From the NCBI GenBank assembly GCA_963575745.1, contig CAUYUJ010002110.1:15001-60000 (forward strand): a stretch of DNA of 45,000 bases. The letters run 5' to 3'. Shown piece by piece: positions 10,345 to 19,525 of this stretch. Every line of letters begins with the position of its first letter. The stretch's first letter is position 1. Position numbers and translations under genes: made by a program. The notes under the pieces were generated by a model that did not search any database, was not told the DNA's origin, and saw only the letters and a program-made list of their open reading frames with translations. This stretch comes from Prorocentrum cordatum (Eukaryota > Sar > Dinophyceae > Prorocentrales > Prorocentraceae).

Positions 10345-10500
10345 TGTCAGCGCGCAGGTCACCGTCGCCGACGGGCCCCAGAATCTGGCTTGCGCCGCGA
10401 TGCTGTTCGAGGGGGAGGCGCCCCCTCAGCGCGCAGGTCGCCGTCACCAACGGATCCAATAATCTGGCGATCGCCACGATGCCGACCGAAGGGGGCGCCT
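10345..10500. repeat. Tandem duplication, period about 80 bp
   Basis: CAGCGCGCAGGTCACCGTC and CAGCGCGCAGGTCGCCGTC start two diverged copies. Each runs through AATCTGGC and CGCGATGC/CACGATGC to GGGGGCGCC-like ends. Confidence 0.75.
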
Positions 10501-12195
10501 ATTTCAGTAGAGCCTTCTGGTATATCTTGTCCTGGCGGCATAATAGAATGGGCTCGCACTTCTGCTCGACTGAATACCCGTCGTATTCCACCCACGCCAT
10601 CTGTAGGTCGGTGTTGTTGTGGGCTCCGAGACTGTCGCCGTACGTGGGGAGCCCTTTGATGAGTCTGTTCATCGCGTAGATGTGCGGGGGCCCGAGTATG
10701 TGTTCCTTGCCCTTGGTTTCGTTGGCGTAGGCGACGGTCTGTTCGCTCTTCATCGTGATGGATGCGGCCGTCCTCGTGCCGATGAGGGTGTCGAAGATGA
10801 CTTCTGACATGTCGCGGTGCTGCTGGCAGAGCCTGAGGATCTGCTTGAGCTTCTTCTGCTTTTCGAGGATCCCTGCTGCCATCATTTGTGGGTCCTCCTT
10901 CGTGTTGCCCTCGGTCCGTATCTTCTTCCGTTCGTCGCGTTGTCCCTGCCCACTGTCGCCGCCAGAGGCTGCCCCCCCGCTCGACGCCGCCAGGACGCCA
11001 GGCCTGATGAGATAATGACGGGAAGGGGTCGAGGTAAATGCTCGCCTTGGAGGTGCCGGGAATACTCTATGCTCGATTGAAGGTCTACGGGCGTCGGGCA
11101 CAGAGGGCATGTCCACTCTTCCTTCTGCTCTGGTTCCCAAGACATGTGAGCTCTACCCATGATACATCTGCCATATCCATAAGAGTGTTTCATATGTTTG
11201 CGAGCATTGCGTACGTCTTTGGATATGCCCATGCAGTGTGCGCATTGGTTCGGTATAGCTCCACTATGTAACATGTACTTAATCTTGTGTCCGTTCGGCT
11301 GATGTCCCATGAGAGCCCTGTAGGTGTCGAACTGGAGGTCGCATGGGTTTCCCTCGGGGTCCGTGATCACGCATGTGTATACATTTTCGCTTTTGGCTTC
11401 GGGGCGATGTAATTCTGGAAATAGTGTGCACCATTTATCATAGTTTGTGAACGCTGCTGCTCTTAAGATCGAGGGGTCGACGCGAGCGCAATCGTGGAAC
11501 GAGTCGGAGCTGGGGCCGAACAGGGTCTTCCATGAGAAACCAGCCGCTCCCCAAGCCTCGAAACAACTCTCGGTCCCACTCACCCCCTCGTAGAGGTACA
11601 AACTGCGATGCCACTCTTTTGCCCGGGGATTTGCGTCGATGCTGAGCTGTCCGTCTGGCATCAGCGTCGGTCGCTCATTCTGTAAATGACCGAAGATCGC
11701 CGCGATCGTCTGGCTGTGGGCGTGGCGGTGGTTGAGCATGCCTCGAAGCCACCTGATCCTGCGCACCGCCAACTCTCCCCGAGCGGGGGGAAGCGAAATC
11801 TGTAGATCACCTCTGGATTCCGAAGTGTGCGAAGGTGTGGCCCATCGTAGGAAGTGGCAGCACCTCGCAATAGAACTCGTAGGTATTTTACAATGCAGGA
11901 GTCGATTCTTTGGTATTCTGCTGGCTTAAGGTCAAATGCTTCTAAAACCCGTGATGCCACTTTCCACAACTTTGCCAAGGAAGAGCTCGCGCTGGAGGCG
12001 GCGCAACCCACGCTCGCGCCAAAATAAACCGATGACCGACCAGCCCGCGTGCATAGAGCGCACGAGCCGTTCATATGATGCCGAGCTCCCAGGTGCCTAG
12101 CGTGGCTTCGAACGGTGCCACAGGACTCAGGGCATATTTCCTGAAAGCGACGGTTTTCCTTGGTGGATCCCAAGCATGGTATGGTGTCTTTTTTT
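10499..12195 (-). pseudogene. Non-LTR retrotransposon ORF2: RT thumb and C2H2 zinc-finger C-terminus, frameshifted
   Basis: Seen: minus-strand frames read LKPAEYQRIDSCIVKYLRVL (RT thumb), then RIRWLRGMLNHRHAH, then zinc-finger-like motifs. In the frame starting at 11772 these are C134/C144/H157/H162, C177-x2-C180-x12-H193-x2-H196 and C222-x2-C225-x14-H240-x4-H245. The last frame ends KIYQKALLK at 10499. Thumb, core and finger parts lie in different frames: shifts occur near 11935 (GGTTTTAGAAG), at a run of six C near 11770, and near 11040-11140. In family terms this is the 3' half of a dinoflagellate LINE-type ORF2 (RT tail plus nucleic-acid-binding fingers). The fragment begins after a possible acceptor TATGCAG (AG at 12197-12196), in phase with a GTAAGA donor at 18524 that ends the RT palm piece. 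Inference: decayed, not translatable as one protein. It is either an old insertion broken by satellites or a gene with a 6.3-kb intron. Confidence 0.75.
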
Positions 12196-12204
12196 CTGCA
12201 TATT

Positions 12205-12743
12205 CTTCCCCACATCCAAAGTGGGGTTCTTGTTTTCTCTGCACACGCCGCGCAGGATCTCACACACCCCCTTTCCCCCCTCTCTTTCTCTCCCTCTCTC
12301 TCACCCACCATCATCGCCATCATCATCACTTTCAACCACCATCATCGTCATCACACGCACACACTCATGATCATTACCATCATCACCACCATCAACCACC
12401 ACCACCGTGACCACTAGTCATCATCATCATCCTCCCCATCATCATCGTCACCATCATCACCACTCGATCACCCACTCACCCACTCAATTACTCACTCATC
12501 CTCAGTAGGCTTCGGAAGCAATTGTCCTCCGACGGTGGGACCGCCGCCACTCCCAACATCATCGTCACCATCTCCATCAGAATCTCTCGATCACCCACTC
12601 AGTGGCCATCTTCATCATCAGCATCATCATCCTCATCCTCATCCTCATCATCATCCTCATCCTCGTCAGCATCACTCGTTCATCACACACTCATCATCAT
12701 CATCATTCGCTCACTCATCATTTCGTCAGCAGGCGGGAGCCGC
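12205..12743. repeat. Block A: ATC/CT microsatellite module, copy 1
   Basis: Starts with CCAAAGTGGGGTTCTTGTTT and CGCCGCGCAGGATCTCACAC, then CT runs, degenerate ATC/CCATCATC repeats, the low-copy word CAGTAGGCTTCGGAAGCAAT near 12507, and more ATC repeats. The CT-to-end part is repeated at 15380-15870 with high identity; the first words recur at 13022-13070. Confidence 0.85.
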
Positions 12744-12990
12744 TGAGTGAATTGCGAGGAAGTCTCAGGCGGGAACCCCCTCCCTATGGGGCCCGCAGAT
12801 CATGTCACGAATCCGAGCGGGTCATCGGAACCCTGTAACTGTCGTCACTTTTGGGCCTCTGAGGCTTGACTGGGCACGAAGTATCAGGCGGGAGCCTCGT
12901 CTGTGAGTGAAATGCGAGGAAGTCTCAGGCGGGAGCCCCCTCCCTATGGGGCCCGCAGATCATGTTACTAATCCGAGCGGGCCATCGGAA
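12744..12990. repeat. 160-bp satellite, first 1.5 monomers
   Basis: TGAGTGAATTGCGAGGAAGT at 12744 recurs at 12904 (TGAGTGAAATGCGAGG), exactly 160 bp on. The second monomer breaks off near 12990 into block B. The monomer type matches A of the main array at 15871. Confidence 0.9.
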
Positions 12991-13084
12991 CCTTGTAACT
13001 GTCGTCACTTGTGCCCCACCTCCAAAGTTTTTGTTCCTCCGCACGCGCCGCGCAGGATCTCACACGCCCTCGTTCCTCTCTTTT

Positions 13085-13237
13085 TTTTCCCAACCATCCT
13101 GTGGTGTTGGGTCCTCGTTTCGAAGAGACGGTGCCCCGCGTTCCCTCCTCCTCCTCATCCCGCTGCCCCCTCCCTCCTGCCATCATCATCATCATCATCA
13201 CCAAAATCATCATCATCAACATCATCATCATCATCAG

Positions 13238-13335
<98 letters not shown>

Positions 13336-13434
13336 ATCATCAGCATCATCATCATCATCGATCATTATCATCATCATTCCTCTCCTCTCCTCTCCTCTCC
13401 TCTTCTCCTCTCCTCTTCACCCACCCAGTACACT
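13085..13434. repeat. Block B head: ATC microsatellite, copy 1
   Basis: A segment with CCAACCATCCTGTGGTGTTG and GAAGAGACGGTGCCCCGCG leads into a nearly pure ATC array (13183-13377), a CTCTCC array and CACCCACCCAGTACAC. The same order, with nearly the same single-copy words, occurs at 19285-19525. Confidence 0.9.
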
Positions 13435-15300
13435 GTTTCGTGGCTCCATAGGGAGCTCCACCGAAGGCCCCAGTGCCCGCGCCCGCATGCGTCACCCACA
13501 CCCATTTTCGGCACACCCCTCACACGTTTCGGCTCCATAGGGAGCTCCGCCGAAGGCCCCAGTGCCGCGCCCGCATGCGTCACCCACACCCATTTCGGCA
13601 CACCCCTCACACGTTTCGTGGCTCCATAGGGAGCTCCACCGAAGGCTCCAGTGCCCGCGCCCGCATGCGTCAACCCACACCCATTTCGGCACACCCCTCA
13701 CACGTTTCGCGGCTCCATAGAGAGCTCCACCGAAGACCCCAGTGCCCGCGCCCGCATGCGTCACCCACACCCATTTCGGCACACCCCTCACACGTTTCGT
13801 GGCTCCATAGGGAGCTCCACCGAAGGCCCCAGTGCCCGCGCCCGCATGCGTCACCCACACCCATTTCGGCACACCCCTCACACGTTTCGTGGCTCCATAG
13901 GGAGCTCCACCGAAGGCCCCAGTGCCAGCGCCCGCATGCGTCACCCACACCCATATTCGGCACACCCCTCACACGTTTCGTGGCCCATAGGGAGCTCCGC
14001 CGAAGGCCCCAGGCCCGCGCCCGCATGCGTCACCCACACCCATTTCGGCACACCCCTCACACGTTTCGTGGCTCCATAGGGAGCTCCACCGAAGGCCCCA
14101 GTGCCCGCGCCCGCATGCGTCACCCACAACCCCATAAGTCGGCACAGCCCCTCACACGTTTCGTGGCCCCCATAGGGAGATCCACCGAAGGCCCCCAGTG
14201 CCCGCGCCCGCATGCGTCACACCCCACACCCATTGTGTCCCCCACACCCATTGTCGGCACCACCCCTCACACTTTTGCCGTGGCACCATAGGGAGTCTCG
14301 CACCGAAGCCCCAGTGGCCCGCGCCCGCATGCGTCGGCCCACAATACCCATGATTCGGCAGCACCCCTCACAAATACGCTTCGTGGCTCCATAGGGACAG
14401 CATCAAACCGAAGGCCCCAGTGCCCCGCGCCCACATGCTCACCCACACCCCTTGAATTTTTCGGCAGACCCCTCACACGTTTCGGGCCCCCTAGGAGCTC
14501 CACCGAAGGCCCCAGTGCCCGCGCCCGCATGCGTCACCCAACCCATTTCGGCACACCCCTCACACGTTTGTGGCCCCATAGGAGCTCCACCGTGGCCCCA
14601 TGCGGCGCTCACATGCGCATGCGTCCCGCACACCCATTTCGGCACATCCCTGACAGGTTTCGTGGCCCCATCATCCACCGGAGGCCCCAGTGGCGGCGCT
14701 CACATGCGTCACCCACACCCACCCAATTCGGCACACCCCTCACACGTTCGTGGCCCCATAGGGAGCTCCACCGAAGCCCCAGCGGCCGCGTCACACGCGT
14801 CCCCGCCACCCATCCCGGCACGCCCCTCACAACAGCAGGTTTCGTGGCCCCATAGGAGCTCCACCGAAGGCCCCACTGGCACCGCCCGCATGCGTCACCA
14901 CCGCACCCAATTCGGCACCCCCTCACACGTTTCGTGGCCCCATAGGAGCTCACCGAAGGCCCCAGTGGCGGCGCTCACATGCGTCCCCGCCACACATCCA
15001 GTACACCCTTCACGCGCTTCGTGGCCCTATAGGGAGCTCCACCGAAGGCCCCAGTAGCGGCGCTTACATGCGTCTCCGCCACCCATCCCGGCCCCCCCCC
15101 CCGCAGCAGCATCATGTTTCGGGGACCCATAGGGAGCTCCACTGGAGGCCCCAGTGGCGGCCCGCACATGCGTTTCCGCCACCCATGTCGGCACGCCCCG
15201 CGCGTGTTTCATGTCCCCATAGGGAGCTTCGCCGAATGCCCCAGTGGCGCCCATCTCGGCACACCCCTCACACGTTCCGTAATCCCATGGGGAGTTCCAT
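13435..15300. repeat. 90-bp satellite, array 1 (about 20 monomers)
   Basis: Monomers of about 90 bp carry CACCGAAGGCCCCAGTGCC, CGCCCGCATGCGTCACCC and CACACCCCTCACACGTTTCG. Early monomers are nearly identical; those after about 14150 carry 1-10 bp indels and then become a GGCGGCGCTCACATGCG subtype. Because 90 is a multiple of three, frames stay open on both strands (SIGSSTEGPSARARMRHPHP one way, WGLRWSSLWSHETCEGCAEM the other). Indels shift the frame often, so this is not a gene. Confidence 0.95.
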
Positions 15301-15366
15301 TGAAGATGAAACCCGCAGCTGCGGTACTGACAACTGCATATGGTGGGGTTCTTCGCCAGGCTAATT
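15301..15366 (-). pseudogene. Short duplicated piece of the retrotransposon linker region
   Basis: The minus strand reads AWRRTPPYAVVS and a short Ala-rich tail, as at 22276-22350, where it continues into longer retrotransposon-linked frames. Here it stops abruptly at ATTAGCC near 15362 and a CT microsatellite follows. Block B therefore carries a scrap of the coding element at its right edge. Confidence 0.7.
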
Positions 15367-15379
15367 TGTTTTGTTTTGT

Positions 15380-15870
15380 TCTCTCTCTCTCTCTCTGTCT
15401 CTCTCTCTCTCTCTCCCTCTCTCCCTCTCACACAACATCATCGCCATCATCACCACCATCAACCACCATCATCGTCATCACACGCACACACTCATCATCA
15501 TTACCATCATCATCACCAGCAACCACCATCACCGTCATCACTAGCCATCACCATCATCCTCATCATCATCGTCACCATCATCACCACTCGATCACCCACT
15601 CGCCCACTCAATTACTCACTCATCCTCAGTAGGCTTCGGAAGCAATTGTCTTCCGACGGTGGGGCCGCCGCCACTCTCAACATAATCGTCACCATCTCCA
15701 TCATAATCTCTCGATCACCCACCCAGTGGCCATCTTCATTATCAGCATCATCATCCCCATCCTCATCATCATCCTCATCCTCATCCTCGTCAGCATCACT
15801 CATTCATCACACACTCATCATCATCATCATCATTTTCTCACTCATCATTTCGTCATCAGGCGGGAGCCTC
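15380..15870. repeat. Block A: ATC/CT microsatellite module, copy 2
   Basis: CT runs, ATC/CCATCATC repeats, CAGTAGGCTTCGGAAGCAAT near 15626 and further ATC repeats, in the same order as 12290-12743. It again leads directly into the 160-bp satellite. Confidence 0.9.
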
Positions 15871-17110
15871 TGAGTGAATTGCGAGGAAGTCTCAGGCGGG
15901 AACCCCCTCCATATGGGGCCCGCAGATCATGTCACTAATCCGAGCGGGTCATCGGAACCTTGTAAATGTCATCACTTTTGGGTCTCTGAGGCTTGAATAT
16001 GCAGGAAGTATCAGGCGGGAGCCTCGTCTGTGAGTGAATTGCGAGAAAGTCTCACGCGGGAACCCCCTCCCTATGGGGCCCGCAGGTCATGTTACTAATC
16101 CGAGCGGGTCATCGGAACCTTGTAACTGTCGTCACTTTTGGGCTCTTGAGGCCTGAATATGGAGGAAGTATTAGGCGGGAGCCTCGTCTCTGAGTGAATT
16201 GCGAGGAAGTCTCAGGCTGGAGCCCCCTCCCTATGGGGCCCGCCGATCATGTTACTAATGCGAGCGGGTCATCGGAACCCTGTAGCTGTCGTCACTTTTG
16301 GGCTCTTGAACCTTGAATTCGAAGAAAGTCTCGAGCGGGAGCCTCGTCTGTGAGTGAATTGCGAGGAAGTCTCAGGCGGGGGCCCCTTCCCCATGGGGCC
16401 CGCAGGTCATGTTACTTGTCCGAGCGGGTCATCGGAACCCTGTAACTGTCGTCATTTTTGGGCCTCCGAAGCTTGAATACGCAGGAAGTATCAGGCGGGA
16501 TCCTCGTCTGTGAATGAATTGCGAGAATGTCTCAGGCGGGAGCCCCCTCCCTATGGGGCCCGCAGGTCATGTTACTAATCCGAGCGGGTCATCGGAACCT
16601 TGTAACTGTCGTCATTTTTGAGCTCTTGAGGCCTGAGTATGGAGGAAGTATCAGGCGGAAGCCTCGTCTCTGAGTGAATTGCGAGGACGTCTCAAGCTGG
16701 GCACCCCTCCTTATGGGGCCCGCCGATCATGTTACTAATCCGAGCGGGTCATCGGAACCCTGTAGCTGTCGTCACTTTTGGGCTCTTGAGGCTTGAGTAT
16801 GACGGAAGTCTCGAGCGGGAGTCTCGTCTGTGAGCGAACTGCGAGGAGGTCTCAGGCGGGGGCCCCCTCCCTATGGGGCACGCACTTCACGTTCGAACCC
16901 GATCGGGTCATCCGAGCGAGCTTTTTGGGTTCCTCAGCTCCTGCGGCCTGAACACAGGGGAAGTATCAAGGGGGAACTTTGTCTGTGGGCGGTGCGGGTA
17001 GCCCCGTCAGAGGGCCGTCTCCTGTCGTCACTTGGAAGTCTGAGGGCGGATTTTAGAACTCGCTCCTGCGGCCTGAATACCGGGGAATTACCAAGCGGGA
17101 GTCTCGTCTG
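15871..17110. repeat. 160-bp satellite with a 480-bp higher-order repeat
   Basis: TGAGTGAATT-type starts fall at 15871, 16031, 16191, 16351, 16511, 16671 and 16831, exactly 160 bp apart without indels. Diagnostic differences give three types: A (GCTTGAATAYGCAGG), B (GCGAGAAWGTCTC, GCCTGARTATGGAGG) and C (AGCTGG, CGCCGATC, TCGAGCGGGAG), in the order A-B-C-A-B-C-A. Two weaker monomers follow to about 17110. Each monomer start on the plus strand reads CTGTGAGTG or CTCTGAGTG, so several present a GTGAGTG donor-like word. The helicase exon starts 36 bp after the array. Confidence 0.92.
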
Positions 17111-17132
17111 TCTGCACTGGTCGCGGGCAAAA

Positions 17133-17145
17133 TTGTTCTTGTCAG
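17133..17145 (+). promoter_or_regulatory. Putative 3' splice site of the helicase exon
   Basis: TTGTTCTTGTCAG precedes the open frame. It is the only pyrimidine-rich AG close to where protein-like sequence begins. Splicing is inferred, not observed. Confidence 0.5.
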
Positions 17146-18081
17146 CACGAAAATTTCTGGCTCGGCTACGGCATGGGCATCTACTGGGAGACGCTGGCGA
17201 AGTGGATCAACACGCGCGCTCGTCGCGACGCGCGGCGCCTCGGCGCCCCCTTCGTTTTCCTGCGGGCCGTAGACGAGTGCGGCGCGATTCACGGCGACCC
17301 AGACGCAGGCCGGCACCTCCTGAACGTCCCGAACATGCACAAGACGGGAGACATCCACGGCGCCTTACCAGCACACGTCGGCATGGAGGTCCGGTTCACG
17401 GCCGTGCAGGAGGAGCTGAAGAAGAAACTGGGGCTCGTGCAGGAGCGACGGGCCACCATCGTGTCCTTCGAGTTTCACGCAGACGACGAGCGGGACTACG
17501 AGGAGCGCGCGCCGGGCCAGCTCTTCCGCCCCCGCATCCAACCGCAGGGAATCTGGCTGCAGGTGCGCGGCTTCCAGGAGCCCCCGATCTACAAGGAGGT
17601 CGCCGAGGTGCTGCTGCAGGGCGCCGATGGCGCTGCCGACGACGGCGAGGCCGAAGCGCGGGCGAGGAGCTTGCTCATGTTCAGGCCCAGCGAGCAGGGG
17701 CTCACGTGGCTAAGCTCGGGGGCGCACACTGTGCGCCGCTCGGGGTTCACCCTGGCGCATGCGCCCTACCTGACCCCCACGCTGTCGCAGGGCCAGACGC
17801 TGCGCAAGGGCGTCACCATCGACTGCGCCAGGGATGAGGACGCTGGCCGCGCGGGCATGTCGGACGAGGTGCGTTGGCCGCACCTCTACGTCATGTTCTC
17901 CCGCGCCACGCGCATGCGGAACATGCTGATCCTGCGGCCGCCCGCGCGAGAGTTCCTGGGGCGCGGGCCGCCGGCGTCGCTGCGGAAAGCTCTCCGGGAG
18001 TTCGACAAGAGAGCGGTGGATTCCAGGGCTGAGGCGGAGCAGCTCGCGGCAGAGCTGGGCTTCGCGCTGCCGCCCGCCTGA
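17146..18081 (+). CDS. PIF1-like helicase, C-terminal exon
   Basis: The 311-residue frame ends at TGA 18079-18081. Its start is set by a good 3' splice site, TTGTTCTTGTCAG at 17133-17145, after which it reads HENFWLGYGMGIYWETL. Seen: LPAHVGM (about residues 74-80), SFEFHADD (about 107), TLSQGQTL (about 212-219) and LYVMFSRATR (about 247-256) followed by MLILRPP. Known: the SQGQTL and SRATR segments match the DNA-contact and ATP-coupling motifs (V and VI class) of PIF1/RecD-type superfamily 1B helicases. Walker A and B are absent and must lie in earlier exons. No such exon is seen upstream between 12.2 and 17.1 kb, so the gene has a very long repeat-filled intron or is a truncated copy. Codon use is strongly GC-ended and the frame is intact, which favours a real or recent exon. 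It lies antisense inside the gap of the minus-strand retrotransposon. Confidence 0.75.
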   Translation, partial: HENFWLGYGMGIYWETLAKWINTRARRDARRLGAPFVFLRAVDECGAIHGDPDAGRHLLNVPNMHKTGDIHGALPAHVGMEVRFTAVQEELKKKLGLVQERRATIVSFEFHADDERDYEERAPGQLFRPRIQPQGIWLQVRGFQEPPIYKEVAEVLLQGADGAADDGEAEARARSLLMFRPSEQGLTWLSSGAHTVRRSGFTLAHAPYLTPTLSQGQTLRKGVTIDCARDEDAGRAGMSDEVRWPHLYVMFSRATRMRNMLILRPPAREFLGRGPPASLRKALREFDKRAVDSRAEAEQLAAELGFALPPA

Positions 18082-18349
18082 GCGCCGCGGCGCGCGCCCA
18101 GAGGCCCGCGGGGTTGTCCCAACGGCTGGCCCCCGCGCCCCTGCGGTCTGCGAGGTTGCCCCAACGGCCTGGCCCGAAGGGTTGCCCCGACGGCTTCGCG
18201 ATCTAGCCGTCGGCAAACGCGCGCGTGCTGGCCGACGCGGCGACTGCGCCGAGGAAAATCGAGTTGCTTGCCGCGACCGAGGGGAACGGGAGGCGCACAT
18301 GGGAAAGAAGCAGGAGGATGAGGAGGGAAGGGGCATGGGGGAGGGCGAC

Positions 18350-18410
18350 GACGAGGAGGTGGCGCGAGAGGAGAAGGAGGAGGAGGAGGAGGAGGAGAAG
18401 TAGGAAGAGG
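18350..18410. repeat. (GGA)n-rich tract
   Basis: GAGGAGGAGG sequence between the helicase stop and the RT fragment; part of 18082-18520, which holds nothing else recognisable. Confidence 0.7.
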
Positions 18411-18517
18411 AATATAATGTGGAAGAGAGGGCAGTGCAGAGGGCGAGAGGAGAGGGCGCCCGCCAGGGGGAGGAGGAAAGGGCAAAAGGTAAGCTAAACA
18501 ACAGATTCCCGTGCGGG

Positions 18518-18526
18518 GTCTTACCG
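18518..18526 (-). promoter_or_regulatory. Putative 5' splice donor after the RT palm
   Basis: The minus strand reads GACGGTAAGA, with GT at 18524-18523. Joined to the acceptor at 12197-12196 the phase is kept at the junction. The intron would be about 6.3 kb. Confidence 0.45.
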
Positions 18527-19074
18527 TCGGAGTAATGCCGAAAACGCCATTTTTCCAGAACCTGGTTCATGTTCGAGTCGCGTTCCTGGATTGCCTCTAG
18601 AGCCCCAGACGCCGAGGGATCTTCTGAAAGTCGCCGTCGAAATAAATCGTCTGCAAAACCTGCCATCGAGCAGTCCAGTGCTGCGTTGCCAAAGACTCCT
18701 GATTGGTAAACGGGGGCCCCGTCGAGTTCAGTGATTTCGTCATGACACTTGTCGAAGGCACCGACGAATTGTCGAGGTGCCTCACAGGGCCCCTGGGCCC
18801 CCCCGTTCTTGCAAATGAAAGCCTCAAACTTGTTGCGTACTTCGATTAGAACTACACTGTTGATCAGGCGCTGCTTCGCGAAGTCCTGGAGATCCTCGCG
18901 CGCCGTGAGCTCAGAAGTGTGCATTAAAAGGTCCTCAGTCGCTGGACACAAGAATGCATTCGTCGCGTCGTGAAGCTCGCAGGTGTGGGGGGCCCTGGCT
19001 TTCCGTAAAGACCATCCTAGACGTAGTTGTACTAGTGTGCCCCCCTCCTCCGATATCTCAGAAAACCATGCCAT
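18525..19074 (-). pseudogene. Non-LTR retrotransposon ORF2: reverse transcriptase palm fragment
   Basis: The minus-strand frame from 19074 holds the catalytic core in order: HDATNAF (about residues 35-41, motif A with its Asp), GGAQGPCEAP (91-100, motif B, QG kept but P where D is usual) and FADDL (140-144, motif C, both Asp kept). It then runs to KWRFRHYSD. The last exon base is probably 18525, followed by GTAAGA, a good 5' splice donor. The N-terminal fingers are not in this frame; an alternative frame reads WHGFLRYRRRG just upstream, implying a shift near 19045. The thumb and zinc fingers that should follow are at 12.2-10.5 kb on the same strand. The role would be target-primed reverse transcription. 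This copy looks decayed or split; it has no complete domain and is unlikely to be active. Confidence 0.8.
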
Positions 19075-19284
19075 CTTCCAAAAAACGACTTGTCATACGC
19101 CTCATCTTTGCCCCCCAGCTATATAGCACTGAATGCCGATATTTCCAAAAACACGTACGATAAGTGCACTATGCGCTGGCTGAACAGGTTGCTCCTTCCG
19201 TTAGACTTGCCAAGCAGGACCCCCTCAGCGACACTAGATTTTGTGGGTAGCTGTCACACCCCGGAGGACCGAATCATAATATTT

Positions 19285-19382
19285 TTCCCAACCATCATGT
19301 GGTGTTGGGTCTTCGTTTTGAAGAGACAGCGCCCCGCGTTCACTCCTCCTCCCGCTGCCCCCTCCCTCCTGCCATCATCATC

Positions 19383-19413
<31 letters not shown>

Positions 19414-19525
19414 TCATCAGCATCGTCATTATCATCATCATGCCTCTCCTCTTCTCTCCTCTCCTCTCCTCTCCTCCTCTCCTCTCCTCCTCTCCTCTTC
19501 ACCCACCCAGTACACCGTTTCGTGG
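19285..19525. repeat. Block B head: ATC microsatellite, copy 2
   Basis: CCAACCATCATGTGGTGTTG and GAAGAGACAGCGCCCCGCG, an ATC array (about 19373-19441), a CTCTCC array and CACCCACCCAGTACACC, colinear with 13085-13434. Confidence 0.9.

Noticed and set aside
15871-17110. Possible CRISPR-like array
   Set aside because: The repeats are head-to-tail 160-bp monomers with no unique spacers, and the genome is eukaryotic.
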